A stretch of 60,779 bases of DNA, taken from NCBI GenBank assembly GCA_041687295.1, contig JAWLCG010000001.1, positions 1-60,779 of the forward strand, written 5' to 3'. Source of the stretch: JAWLCG01 sp041687295 (lineage in GTDB: Bacteria > Planctomycetota > Phycisphaerae > SM23-33 > FEN-1343). This document shows, piece by piece, positions 1 through 7,987 of the stretch (position 1 is its first letter; each line of letters begins with the position of its first letter). A model generated the notes under the pieces. It was not told where the DNA came from. It saw only the letters and a list, made by a program, of their open reading frames with translations, and ran no database searches. A program made the position numbers and the translations under genes.

Positions 1-705
1 GTGGCCGAACTCGCCGAGGTAGGTCACGTCCTCGCCGTCCACGCTCATCAGCAGCAGGCACTTGATGCTCGGGTAGTCGCGGTCCTTCGTCATCGTGCGG
101 TACACCTCGGTGCCGAAGACGATGAACAGCTGCCTCCCGTCAGGCGAGAACTTGGCGTTCTGGAAGTTGCACCGGGCCGGCTCGAAGCGCTCGCGCTGCG
201 GATGAATGGCATGGGCCCGGTCGACCGTGAGGCGTGTGCGGACCTCGCCGCTGCGGCTGTTCCAGAGGCGCAGCGTCTGCACGCGGCTCAGGTCGCTCGT
301 CGCGCCGTGGCCGCCCCCGCCGCCGATCATCGCGCCGATGCCGCTACCCTCGCAGTAGCTGCGCAGGGTGCGCGGCAGCTCCTGCCGCTGGCCGCTGGAC
401 AGGTCGAGCACGACCGTCTCGCCGGTCGATTGCTGCCGGGGCGAGAAGGCAATGCGGTCCCGGCCGACCCACTGGGCCTGGGCCCCGACGTGGCCGATGG
501 ACTCCTCGCCGCGCGCGACCTCCCGGGCGTCGCTGCCGTCGGCGCGGGCGACGATCACCTTGCCCGGCCCGGGAATCGCCGCGCCGTCGAACTCGTAGTA
601 GAGGATCCGCTCGCCGCCGGGCTCCTCGACTGGCACGTCGTAGTAGTAGTGCACCGCCGGGGCCGGGCCGCGGGACAACTGTCTGACGGGGTACTCGCTC
701 TGCAT
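1..705 (-). CDS. PD40/WD40-like beta-propeller protein, 3' end outside window
   Basis: The reading frame starts at an ATG (703-705) and stays open to the window edge, giving 235 codons of an incomplete protein. It begins MQSEYPVRQLSRGPAPAVHY and contains propeller-type strands such as the NAKFSPDGRQLFIVFGTE stretch, typical of PD40/TolB-like repeats. The layout resembles oligogalacturonate-lyase-type (PL22-like) propellers, but the catalytic region cannot be judged from this fragment. It lies 10 bp downstream of a DUF1961 gene on the same strand, and DUF1961 (YesU) proteins are known from rhamnogalacturonan-use clusters, so a role in plant or algal polysaccharide breakdown is inferred. No signal peptide is obvious, which suggests a cytoplasmic enzyme or sensor. 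Family call is reasonable; exact activity is uncertain. Confidence 0.7.
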   Translation of the reverse strand, partial: MQSEYPVRQLSRGPAPAVHYYYDVPVEEPGGERILYYEFDGAAIPGPGKVIVARADGSDAREVARGEESIGHVGAQAQWVGRDRIAFSPRQQSTGETVVLDLSSGQRQELPRTLRSYCEGSGIGAMIGGGGGHGATSDLSRVQTLRLWNSRSGEVRTRLTVDRAHAIHPQRERFEPARCNFQNAKFSPDGRQLFIVFGTEVYRTMTKDRDYPSIKCLLLMSVDGEDVTYLGEFGH

Positions 706-715
706 GGTGTGTGCC

Positions 716-1417
716 TCACTCCTTCACGCGCACAGCGTGGACCTTCAGGTTGGCGTATTCGCCGATCATCGGCGTCATCTGCCGAAAGCCGATCCGGCCG
801 CCGCCCAGGACCGGGCCGGTGCTCTGGCCGTCGTCCACCCAGTGGAACAGCTCCAGGGCCGGGTGCTCGCCCTGGCCGATGCTGAACCGCACGTGCGGGC
901 CGGCCTTGATCAGCTCGATGCGGTACGGCCCCTGGGCGTCGGGGACGCTGGGGATCGGGTCGGCGCCCTGGGCCACGAGGTGAAAGCCGTAGCTCTTGCG
1001 CAGGTTGCAGGTGGTGAACGCCCGCTCGCTGGGATGCTTGCGGCGGAAGTAGCTCACGTGCAGGGCGTCGATGTCGCCGTGGTGGTACTGGTCGTAGGGC
1101 CCGTGGCGCTGGGCCAGTGACGAGTCGAAGAGGTCCTCGCCGTTGCGTCCCCGGGCTGCGAAGAACAGGATGCACAGGCCCGGCTCGCGGATCGGGTAGA
1201 AGTCCCAGCTGATCGCGATGTTGTCCGCCAAGTCCTGCGGGCACCAGTAGACGATGTTGGCCTTCTGGCCCTCCTGCGGGTTGCGCGTACCCTCCAGGCG
1301 CATCCGGCCCAGCGGAAAGCTCACCGCCCCCTCGCCCTCCATGCGGAAACCATCCACGTCCGCCGGCGAGGCCAGCGGGTTCTCGTAGATTCGTTCACCC
1401 ACCTCGAACGTCGTCAT
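716..1417 (-). CDS. DUF1961 family protein (YesU-like)
   Basis: A 233-residue protein starting MTTFEVGERIYENPLA. The start at 1417 is chosen because GGAGG lies 9 bases upstream; a longer frame upstream has no comparable site. Tryptophan- and tyrosine-rich strands (IVYWCPQDLADNIAISWDFY) and the C-terminal GRIGFRQM segment fit the DUF1961 jelly-roll (concanavalin-like) family, whose Bacillus member YesU sits in a rhamnogalacturonan utilisation cluster. The length matches that family. It is probably the first gene of a short operon with the beta-propeller gene that follows 10 bp downstream. A carbohydrate-binding or hydrolytic role on pectin-like or other glycans is inferred from family context; no catalytic residue can be assigned here. 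Confidence 0.85.
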   Translation of the reverse strand: MTTFEVGERIYENPLASPADVDGFRMEGEGAVSFPLGRMRLEGTRNPQEGQKANIVYWCPQDLADNIAISWDFYPIREPGLCILFFAARGRNGEDLFDSSLAQRHGPYDQYHHGDIDALHVSYFRRKHPSERAFTTCNLRKSYGFHLVAQGADPIPSVPDAQGPYRIELIKAGPHVRFSIGQGEHPALELFHWVDDGQSTGPVLGGGRIGFRQMTPMIGEYANLKVHAVRVKE

Positions 1418-1504
1418 GCTCTGCGTCCTCCTCTTGGGCATCTCCCCACGAGCCCTACAATAGCCCAGCCTGCGGCGGCTGTCCATGCGGAGACTGGCCC
1501 GGAC

Positions 1505-1680
1505 GGGCCGTCGGTCGCGTGGCCGCAGCGGGCACCCAGGCGCAACGGCACCCCAAGCAGCCGCAGGTTCACCGGGTCGGCGTAGGTGTTCATGGTGAGG
1601 GCGAGCGAACTGTGCCGCATGGCGGCCGGCGTCGGCGCGTCTCGCTGCAGGCCGATGAGCGTCAGGCGTTCCAGTTGGCC
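1505..1680 (-). pseudogene. Tyrosine recombinase/integrase C-terminal remnant
   Basis: On the minus strand, around 1561-1620, the translation reads MRHSSLALTMNTYADPVNLR. This is the hallmark end of planctomycete phage-type integrases, in which an RHS.LT.NTY.D motif precedes the catalytic tyrosine region near the C-terminus. Nothing else of the roughly 300-400-residue enzyme is present: upstream the frame loses similarity within about 20 codons, and a different gene fragment on the opposite strand begins. It is therefore a stump left after rearrangement or deletion. A second integrase piece, an N-terminus, lies at 5958-6076. Confidence 0.6.
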
Positions 1681-2040
1681 CTGCACTTCGGGGAGGTCCG
1701 CCTGGCCGGCGACTACGCCGAGCGGCGGATGATGCGGCGTGACGGCCAACCGATGACCGAGCAGGAGGCCCTGGAACGCCGGCCGAGCGGCCGGGCCGTG
1801 TATGCCGACATCGACGCCGTCCTGGCCGAACTCGACCGCGAAGCGATGGCCAGCGCCATCCTCGGCTCGGTCCTGCTGGACCCGTCGACGGACCTCGAAC
1901 GGGCCCGGGAGCTGCTGGCCCATGCCCACCGGCTGGAAGACGGCGAGACCCTCTCCTGGCCATGCCCCGACCTCAATGTAGTGGACATCCGCTTGGGTGA
2001 GCTGTGGGAGCTGATCGGCGGCCACGACCTGAGCCCGGTG
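1655..2040 (+). pseudogene. Coding-like fragment of unknown gene
   Basis: This plus-strand frame has strongly biased codons (G or C in most third positions) and reads through LALHFGEVRLAGDYAERRMM to GELWELIGGHD. The opposite-strand frames have no such quality here. Outside these limits the frame degenerates into antisense of the flanking integrase and methyltransferase fragments, so neither a genuine start nor stop belongs to it. I do not recognise the family. It may be the inner part of a small hypothetical protein that was captured between two broken genes. The coding call rests on codon use only. Confidence 0.35.
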
Positions 2041-2174
2041 CGCCCGGCCGGCCGGTGCTCGGCCAGGGCCCGCAGCGTCAGACCGTACTCCACCCGGTGC
2101 CGCGCCAGGCGGTTCCACTCGTACTCGGGCGATGCGTCGTAGGCCTGCTCGACTCGATCCATGGACATGTTCAT
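2040..2174 (-). pseudogene. SAM-dependent methyltransferase N-terminal remnant
   Basis: A good ribosome site (GGAG followed by ATGAAC) precedes the start at 2174. The frame reads MNMSMDRVEQAYDASPEYEW and then RLARHRVEYGLTLRALAEH, which matches the usual first helix of class I methyltransferases of the type DRVRxYYDASPExEWxRL...HRxEFxxTLRAL. After about 45 codons the similarity stops before the glycine-rich SAM-binding loop (expected VLDIGGGPG), and coding character switches to the other strand. The gene therefore lost its catalytic body. The transcription and translation start appear intact, so a short peptide could still be made. Confidence 0.55.
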
Positions 2175-2971
2175 CTCCGCCCCGGGCTGTGCAGATGAGG
2201 TCAGGCCGCGCCTGGTTCACCTGTGAAGTGGACCCGGGTCAGAGGATAGTGACGCGCCCGGGGGCGTGCAAACGATGGCATGGGGATCCGAGGCGTGTTC
2301 CGCAAGCGCAGTTGTACGACGCCAGCGGCAAGCGGCTCTCAAGGCTGCCCGTGTCCGTCCATCGGGCCGGCCTGGTGCCCCCGCCGACGCAGGAGCAACC
2401 CTTGGCCCCGGACCCCTGGACGGGTCCGCTGCTGTGGGCCTTCTGGGAGGTCTTCGGCCCGGCGGCCCAGCGGGAGGTCACGCAGATCCACACCGAGGCC
2501 ATCGACCCGCGCACGGGCCGCACGTGCATGCCCGCCGGCTCGGGACGCCCGGCGGTCGTGCGCGGCAAGCAGGTGGAGCGTTTCCTGTGCGCGGTGCCCG
2601 AAGGGGCCGAGTCGCTCCGCCTGGAGAGCGAACTGATGGGCCCGGCCGATCGCTCGCCCGGGCGGGGCCAGCGATGGGACCTCGGCTTCGACATGGGCCT
2701 GGACGTCTGGATCACCACGGACTGGCCCGAGCTGGGGGCCGTCTGCGCGACGCCGCCGGTGGCTGAGGGGCCGAACCGCTGCCACCTCGACGTGGTCGTC
2801 TCGTCGGACCTGTGGGAGGTCGGCGTCTGGATCGAGGGCCTGGACCGCGACCGCCGTGAGGTCCGCGCCACGCCTACCTGCGGGGCCCGGGCCGGCTCCG
2901 CCGGCGGCCACCTGCGGGTGCAGAACCGGTCGACCGGCGGTTGTAGCGATCCCGGATGGCATGTGGTATAG
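2132..2971 (+). CDS. Hypothetical protein, possibly N-terminally truncated
   Basis: A frame ending at 2971 has convincing codon use from about 2300 onward, where it reads AQLYDASGKRLSRLPVSVHR, then WTGPLLWAFWEVFGPAAQRE, and later GFDMGLDVWITTDWPEL. The first 55 codons overlap the start of the methyltransferase fragment on the other strand and look non-coding, so the true start is unclear; the original N-terminus may have been lost. No recognised domain, signal peptide or membrane segment is visible in the coding part. It is separated from the next plus-strand gene by 38 bp, so the two could be co-transcribed. Function unknown. Confidence 0.4.
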   Translation: MRRRPARLDPWTCSSPPRAVQMRSGRAWFTCEVDPGQRIVTRPGACKRWHGDPRRVPQAQLYDASGKRLSRLPVSVHRAGLVPPPTQEQPLAPDPWTGPLLWAFWEVFGPAAQREVTQIHTEAIDPRTGRTCMPAGSGRPAVVRGKQVERFLCAVPEGAESLRLESELMGPADRSPGRGQRWDLGFDMGLDVWITTDWPELGAVCATPPVAEGPNRCHLDVVVSSDLWEVGVWIEGLDRDRREVRATPTCGARAGSAGGHLRVQNRSTGGCSDPGWHVV

Positions 2972-3009
2972 AGTGGCCTGCTTGGCCTCTCACATGATAG
3001 GAGTGCGCC

Positions 3010-4650
3010 GTGAGTAAGCGAAAGAAGCGGATCGGTCTGGTCGTGCTGGTGCTGGTCGCGGCGATGCTGGTCTACATGTACGCGCCGATGGGACCGGTGG
3101 CGATCGAGGTCTCGCCCGAGACGACCGTCATCGCCGGGCCGCTGAACCCCGACGGCACCGTCAACTACGTGGCGGCGATGGACGCCGACTACGCCGCGGA
3201 CGTCACGGCCGAGAACAACGCCGCCCCCGACCTGCTCCAAGCGATGGGGCCGGACACGTTGCCACCCAAGGTCCGGGATGCTGTGCTGGCGGGCCTGGGC
3301 CTATCCGCCGAGGAGGTCGGCGAAGGGCTCTACCAGCCCTGGGAGCCGGCGCAACCGGCGGAGGTGGAATGGACGGGCCCCGGGCCCAAGCCGCCCTTCC
3401 CGATCTACTCAGGTAACCCGGTCGGGGACGAACCGACCTTCATCGACCGCGACGGCGACCCCCGGCCCCTGCGACTGGCTGACCTGTCCGACCTCACCTG
3501 GATGCTCCGCCAGGGCCAGGTCCACCCCGACCTGGAGGCCTGGTTGGAGGCCAACGAGGCTGCCCTTGACCGGGTAAGCCAGACCGTGGCCCACAAGCCA
3601 CGCCTGTACTTGCCGCTCGTATCGCCGTCCATTCCCCCAATGCTCCTGGAAGTAGACCTGTCCCAGTTGGCCCCATTCCGCGAGATCGGCCGGGCTCTAC
3701 TCGTGCGGGCCCACTGGAGGGCCCGACAGGGAAATTGGGGTGCGGCCTGGGCGGACGTGCTGGCGGTCCACCGCCTGTCCCGATTGATCGGACAGGGGCC
3801 TACGCTGATGCACCAGCTCGTCGCCTTCGCCACTGAAGCGATGGCCGCGGATGCCGGCGTCTACTTGGCCACGCACGGCCCGTTCGACGTCCAGGCCGCG
3901 CGGCGGCACCTGGCCCAACTCCAGGCCCTCCCGTCGCTGGGTCGATTGGCCTACGCGATTGACCGGGGTGAGCGGTTTGGAGCCTTGGATAGCATCGCGT
4001 GGCTCTCACGGGGGCACAGCCTCGGCACAACGGGGACGGCCCCGGTGAACGCTGGATATGCCTACGACTGGAATGTGGTGCTGCGGCGCACCAACGAGTG
4101 GTATGACCTGCTGGCAAAGCCCTTCACCGCGCCCAACCGCAAGAGTCGTGATGTGGCCATGGCGGAGGTCGATGCCCGCCTCGACGCCTTCAGCAAGCGG
4201 ATGGCCAGCACGGGCTATCGGGTACGGTTCACCGCTCTGGGCCTCAGCGGCCGGTTGGGGCGCGAGAGCCTGAGCCGCTGGATGGGCGACTTCCTCATGG
4301 CCATCCTGATGCCCTCGACCACGCAGTCTCTCAAGCAGCGAGACCGTGCCGAAGCGGCCCGCTCTGTCGAAATGGCCGCCCTGGCCCTGGCCGCCTATCG
4401 TGCCGAGGCCGGCCAGTGGCCCGCATCGCTGGCCGAACTGTCGCCCGACCTGCTGCCGACCGTACCCGTAGACGCCTTCACCGGTAAGCCGCTGATCTAC
4501 CACCGCCACGACGAGGGCTACCTCGTGTACAGCGTGGGCATCAACGGCACCGATGACGGCGGCGTGGAGGATTCCGACGCCGGTCAGGACGACATCGCCG
4601 CCCGCGTGCCGCCGGCCCCTCCCCGCTTGGCCACTGAGGAAGGCTCCTGA
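3010..4650 (+). CDS. Membrane-anchored hypothetical protein, planctomycete type
   Basis: A 546-residue protein starting at GTG 3010, with AGGAG about 7 bases upstream. Residues 7-24 (IGLVVLVLVAAMLVYMYA) form an uncleaved signal or membrane anchor, so the rest should face the periplasm. The middle is a long helical region without a recognised motif. The C-terminus (YRAEAGQWPASLAEL, then DAFTGKPLIYHRHDEGYLVYSVG, NGTDDGG) has the pseudopilin-like tail seen in many planctomycete proteins of unknown function: an alanine-rich helix, a short domain describing P.DPFTGKPL-type turns, and a final D/G-rich loop. It stands alone between two debris patches. The coding call is secure, function unknown. Confidence 0.8.
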   Translation: MSKRKKRIGLVVLVLVAAMLVYMYAPMGPVAIEVSPETTVIAGPLNPDGTVNYVAAMDADYAADVTAENNAAPDLLQAMGPDTLPPKVRDAVLAGLGLSAEEVGEGLYQPWEPAQPAEVEWTGPGPKPPFPIYSGNPVGDEPTFIDRDGDPRPLRLADLSDLTWMLRQGQVHPDLEAWLEANEAALDRVSQTVAHKPRLYLPLVSPSIPPMLLEVDLSQLAPFREIGRALLVRAHWRARQGNWGAAWADVLAVHRLSRLIGQGPTLMHQLVAFATEAMAADAGVYLATHGPFDVQAARRHLAQLQALPSLGRLAYAIDRGERFGALDSIAWLSRGHSLGTTGTAPVNAGYAYDWNVVLRRTNEWYDLLAKPFTAPNRKSRDVAMAEVDARLDAFSKRMASTGYRVRFTALGLSGRLGRESLSRWMGDFLMAILMPSTTQSLKQRDRAEAARSVEMAALALAAYRAEAGQWPASLAELSPDLLPTVPVDAFTGKPLIYHRHDEGYLVYSVGINGTDDGGVEDSDAGQDDIAARVPPAPPRLATEEGS

Positions 4651-4699
4651 TCCCTACGAGCCTGAGGGCAGAATACGCACAGGCGGTATAGCGAACCTC

Positions 4700-4960
4700 G
4701 GGGCGGCCGTCTCCATGCGGGCCCGGCGAACCTGCATCGTGGCCAGTTGGGCACCCTCATCATACTCCCGCCGGCGCTGCGCCAGTGCGATCAGGGCCGT
4801 GCGGTGGGCGTTGCGTTCGATCAGCCTATCGATCGACGCATCGACACGCAGACCGCTTGATCTTCAGGAAGCACGGCGAGGCCGGCTCATCGCGGTAGCT
4901 GCGGATGCGGAGCTTGACGCGGTTGGCCTGGCGCTGCATGCGAAGGGCCTCGCGACGCGG
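4700..4960 (-). pseudogene. VTC (polyphosphate polymerase-type) domain remnant
   Basis: On the minus strand from 4939 the frame reads MQRQANRVKLRIRSYRDEPA followed by SPCFLKIKR. This is the diagnostic strand pair of VTC/CYTH-like triphosphate-tunnel domains (K.R.RSY...P.S..F.E.KR). It then meets a stop at 4826. A frame-shifted continuation (IDRLIERNAHRTALIALAQR) runs on to about 4700 but does not resemble the expected VTC continuation. The remaining 200-plus residues of a VTC domain are absent. The plus-strand isomerase gene begins at 5041, so this debris forms its upstream region. Confidence 0.5.
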
Positions 4961-5040
4961 AGGCCGATCGGCTATAGTGTCCGCCAGCCCGGCTACGGCC
5001 GGCCCGCCGTTGTCCGCCCAACAGGCCCAAGGAGACCGCC

Positions 5041-5865
5041 ATGTTTCGACCCGTACTGGGGCTCTCGCTCCACAAGCTCGATTCGGCCCCGAACGATGAG
5101 GTGATCGCCGCCGTGGGACGCTCCCGCGTGCAGACCATCGAGATCGCCCCAAGCCTCTTCGCCGGCGACGCCGGCCCTGCCCGCAAGGCCGCCTACCAGG
5201 CCATGGTCGCCCGGTCCGACTGCCGCACGGCCTCGGTGCATGCCCCGCACGGCTGGACGTACGACCTGTCGGCCCCGGACGAGGGGGTCTGGGCCGGGGC
5301 GATGGGGCACGCCCTGGCGGCCATCGACCTGGCCGTGGAGCTCGACGCCCCGATCGTCGTCTTCCACGCCAGCCGCGAGCCCATCGGCCCCGAGGAACGG
5401 CCCGACCGCCGCGCCATCGCCCGCCGGGCCCTGGCCGCCATTGCCGACCGCTGCCGCCAGACCGGTCGCCGGGCCGCTATCGAGTTGCTGCCCCGCACCT
5501 GCCTGGGCAACACGCACGAAGAGCTCTTTGCCCTGGTCGACGGCCTGGACCCCGCCACCGTGGGCTTCTGCCTGGACACCAACCACCTGATGGACCGGCC
5601 CGACACGCTGGCGGCCGTGGTCCGGGCGATGGGCCCACGCCTGACCACGCTGCACATCTCCGACTACGACGGCGTCGACGAGAAGCACTGGCGGCCGGGC
5701 CAGGGCGTGATCGACTGGCGGGCCTTCATTGAGGCCCTGGCCGCCATCGAATACGCCGGACCGTTCAACTTTGAGTGCACCATCGAGGGGGACTCCGCCG
5801 AGGAGCGCCTGCGAACGCTGGCGGCCACCTTCGACTGGTTGATGGGCCTGCGGCCACAGCAATGA
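5041..5865 (+). CDS. Sugar phosphate isomerase/epimerase (xylose-isomerase-like TIM barrel)
   Basis: A 274-residue protein with GGAGA 7 bases before the ATG. The barrel pattern of the AP-endonuclease family 2/xylose-isomerase-like superfamily is clear: VHAPHGW after strand 3, PIVVFHASRE, IELLPR, FCLDTNH, LHISDYDG and the final NFECTIEG. The Glu of IELLP, the Asp/His of LDTNH, the His of LHISDYDG and the Glu of NFECT correspond to the divalent-metal ligands of the family. Substrate cannot be deduced; such enzymes isomerise or epimerise sugars, inositols or keto-sugars in the cytoplasm. The gene is monocistronic in this setting, with an integrase remnant downstream. Confidence 0.85.
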   Translation: MFRPVLGLSLHKLDSAPNDEVIAAVGRSRVQTIEIAPSLFAGDAGPARKAAYQAMVARSDCRTASVHAPHGWTYDLSAPDEGVWAGAMGHALAAIDLAVELDAPIVVFHASREPIGPEERPDRRAIARRALAAIADRCRQTGRRAAIELLPRTCLGNTHEELFALVDGLDPATVGFCLDTNHLMDRPDTLAAVVRAMGPRLTTLHISDYDGVDEKHWRPGQGVIDWRAFIEALAAIEYAGPFNFECTIEGDSAEERLRTLAATFDWLMGLRPQQ

Positions 5866-5957
5866 CAGATTACGCAGCGGAGACCACTCGCTCTTGCGCC
5901 CCAGGGCTCGTTCATGTGAGCCCTTTCCTGGTGGCCACCAATGCCAAGCAGGCGTAC

Positions 5958-6076
5958 ACACTTGTACACATTTCTGCCACCACAGACTGACCAACCAGGC
6001 CTACGTCCAGCCCAACGACAGGGTCATCCACCTGGGCGTGTACGGCAGCCCAGAGAGCCGGGCCGAGGCCATTTGA
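5958..6076 (+). pseudogene. Integrase N-terminal remnant
   Basis: The frame ending at TGA 6074-6076 reads HHRLTNQAYVQPNDRVIHLG and continues VYGSPESRAEAI. This is the small N-terminal beta domain typical of planctomycete tyrosine recombinases (H+..G.A.V...G+..YLG.YGS.ESR.EY). It stops exactly where the long core-binding helices should begin, and no later part is found nearby. The rest of the 5866-6218 spacer holds no recognisable gene. Together with the C-terminal stump at 1505-1680 it points to at least one lost mobile element. Confidence 0.6.
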
Positions 6077-6218
6077 AGACCCAGCCTGGTAACGCATCAG
6101 CGATAGTGGGTATTGCCCGCGGGGTGCCCAGCACCAGATCCTCCGAGTTCATCGACGTCGACCAACCCTCATAGCACCTGGCCGCCTGGCCCAACCTTGC
6201 CTTCGGCTGTGCTGCCTT

Positions 6219-6770
6219 TCATTCCGGTGCCGAGAGCCCCTGCGGCGGACCGGCGGGCGACGGCACCTCGGAGTCCAGGAGCATCTTGTACGTGCCTTCG
6301 CCGGTCGCCGCCTGCTGCTTGCCGCCGGACTCGATGTCGGCGATCAGCACCTTCATCATCGCGATCTCGCGGCGCTGGGTCTTGATGATCTCGTCGGCCA
6401 GCTCGCGGACCCGCGGGTCGCGGATCTCGGCGCGCTCGCTGGTCAGGATGGCGATGGAGTGGTGCGGGATCATCGCCTTCATGTAGGAGACGTCCTGCAC
6501 GGTCTCCTGGCTGCGGACCAGCCACAGGGCCAGCGCGAACAGGATGACGCTGCCGAGGATAATGGCGATGTTGACGCGCCAGTTGCTCAGCATGTGCGTC
6601 ATCCACGCCAGCATGATCACGGCCATCGTCGCGCCCATCAGCAGGGCCATGTAGGTCCGCGTCTCGCTGTAGAGGACGTGGCCCCACTGGAAGGTGTTCA
6701 GGTACATCAGAGCGAACATACAGACGGTCGAGGTCGCGACCATTCCGGCAAATCGCAGGTACATCTTCAT
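6219..6770 (-). CDS. DUF305 domain membrane protein
   Basis: A 183-residue protein with a strong ribosome site (AAAGGGGG) before ATG 6770. Three hydrophobic helices occupy roughly residues 8-26, 40-58 and 66-88 (WRVNIAIILGSVILFALALW). The following soluble part carries the DUF305 signature: MKAMIPHHSIAILTSERAE, then RVRELADEIIKTQRREIAMM. The His-His pair and the methionines are characteristic; DUF305 proteins are often linked to copper and other heavy-metal resistance, probably as extracytoplasmic metal binders. It diverges from the small CPMMQ-motif gene at 6987 and lies beside an ECF sigma/anti-sigma pair, so a place in an envelope metal-stress response is inferred. Confidence 0.85.
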   Translation of the reverse strand: MKMYLRFAGMVATSTVCMFALMYLNTFQWGHVLYSETRTYMALLMGATMAVIMLAWMTHMLSNWRVNIAIILGSVILFALALWLVRSQETVQDVSYMKAMIPHHSIAILTSERAEIRDPRVRELADEIIKTQRREIAMMKVLIADIESGGKQQAATGEGTYKMLLDSEVPSPAGPPQGLSAPE

Positions 6771-6831
6771 TGGTTATCCCCCTTTGCGTTCCACGGTGCG
6801 GCGTCCCACGTAGTGCCCCATGCTCACGCTC

Positions 6832-6837
6832 ATTATA
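6832..6837 (-). promoter_or_regulatory. Probable -10 element of the DUF305 gene
   Basis: The minus strand reads TATAAT here, 62 bases before the ATG of the DUF305 gene, in an otherwise GC-rich spacer. No convincing -35 hexamer lies 16-18 bases upstream, so either an extended or activator-dependent promoter is possible. It does not carry the GGAAC/CGTTT pattern found for the neighbouring sigma gene. Confidence 0.4.
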
Positions 6838-6986
6838 CCCCACCGCCATCCATCATGAGCCAGCTGGGGCGTCCGCCATGGCACCGGTACACATCCGTCG
6901 GCGCGCCCCTGCAATGGACGCATGGGCTGCCCGTCGCGAGGCGGCAGGGGGATCTCCACGTACTACAGGGGGAAAGGATCAGGAGC

Positions 6987-7295
6987 ATGGGCACGCGCAG
7001 AATGGTGGTGGCGTTGTCGGTGCTGGTCACGCTGGCGGCGGCGGGGCTGACTGTCCAGGCCCAGAGGGGTCAGCAGCCCGGCGGTCAGCCGCCGATGGGC
7101 CGGCAGGCTCCCGGTCAACCGCAGACGGACAGGCCGATGGACCCGCAGCAGATAATGATGCGATGCCCGATGATGCAGGGCATGGGCCAGCCCCACCGGC
7201 CGATGCCTCCTGACCGTTACGCAGGCTCAACGTTCAAAGCGGTCTCCAGCAGTTCGATCAGCCACTCAGCCTCGACCTCTCCCACGGCTGCATAG
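6987..7295 (+). CDS. Small exported Met/Cys protein with CPMMQ motif, truncated tail
   Basis: A 102-residue product with AGGAG just before ATG 6987. Residues 1-26 are a clear signal peptide (VALSVLVTLAAAGLTVQA, cleavage after AQA/QA likely). The mature part is rich in Gln, Pro and Gly and has QQIMMRCPMMQGMGQPHRPM, a dense Met/Cys/His cluster suited to soft metals. The same core, QIM followed by CPMMQ, recurs in the exported protein at 8786. The last about 25 residues (serine-rich) run antisense through the end of the anti-sigma gene and look unnatural, so the original C-terminus was probably lost. Copper or other metal binding is inferred from composition and neighbours, not from a known family. 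Confidence 0.6.
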   Translation: MGTRRMVVALSVLVTLAAAGLTVQAQRGQQPGGQPPMGRQAPGQPQTDRPMDPQQIMMRCPMMQGMGQPHRPMPPDRYAGSTFKAVSSSSISHSASTSPTAA

Positions 7296-7987
7296 GTGTA
7301 GCCGTTCGCTTCCACCGCGGCGACGTGGGAGCGGGCGAAGGTGCCCGTGCGGTAGGTCCGCCCGCCCCGGTTGACCGTACCGCTCATCTCCAGCGAGTCC
7401 ACCGAGTCGGGCAGCACGATCACGGAGATCACGCCGCGGTCGCTCTCCACGACGTAGCTGCCTACAGGGCGATCGCGGAAGTACGCCACGCAGCAGCCCC
7501 GCAGGGCCATCCCCACACCCAACTGCGGCATCGCCGGTTCCAGGCCCAGTTCGCGCTTGAAGTAGCTGGCCACGTCCTCCGGCGACGAACCCGCATGCAG
7601 CTCCATGTGGGGCAGAAGGTTCGCCTGGTGAATCTGCACCAGCTCGGCGTGCGCCCCATGGGCGGTCGTCGGCTGCAGCCACGGCCCCGCCACCGGCACC
7701 GCCACCAGCAGAACCACGCCCAGCACCAGCATGGCCGCCACGCGCACCACCGACCCGCGAGCGATCCGGTGCCACCACCGAGGCTGGTGCCTTCTCAGGC
7801 CAGCGCGAACCTGCTCAGCCAGGAGGTCGTCGGGCTGCAACGCACCAAACGCCCGCCGCAGGCGTGAGCGCATCGCCTCTGCCTCGGCAAGCCGGCCCTG
7901 GCACAGGGGACACGACTGCAGGTGCTCTGGCGCCATCTCCGGCATCTGCAGGACCTGCTCGATCTGTTCATTGCTCAGATGAGTCAT
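7217..7987 (-). CDS. Anti-sigma factor with zinc-type HxxxCxxC motif
   Basis: A 256-residue membrane protein whose start overlaps the sigma-factor stop by 4 bases (ATGA), implying translational coupling. Near the N-terminus, H22-LQS-C26-PL-C29 forms the ZAS-type zinc-binding motif that clamps ECF sigma factors. A single membrane helix follows at about residues 79-100 (VVRVAAMLVLGVVLLVAVPV). The periplasmic part has no named domain but includes a Cys pair (ALRGCCVAYFRD) that could respond to metal or redox state. The arrangement, sigma gene first and anti-sigma gene second, is the standard one. It should hold the sigma factor inactive until an envelope signal is sensed. Confidence 0.85.
   Translation of the reverse strand: MTHLSNEQIEQVLQMPEMAPEHLQSCPLCQGRLAEAEAMRSRLRRAFGALQPDDLLAEQVRAGLRRHQPRWWHRIARGSVVRVAAMLVLGVVLLVAVPVAGPWLQPTTAHGAHAELVQIHQANLLPHMELHAGSSPEDVASYFKRELGLEPAMPQLGVGMALRGCCVAYFRDRPVGSYVVESDRGVISVIVLPDSVDSLEMSGTVNRGGRTYRTGTFARSHVAAVEANGYTYAAVGEVEAEWLIELLETALNVEPA

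Noticed and set aside
1..885. A long plus-strand frame at the window start
   Set aside because: The minus strand encodes the beta-propeller and DUF1961 proteins with better codon use and recognisable motifs.
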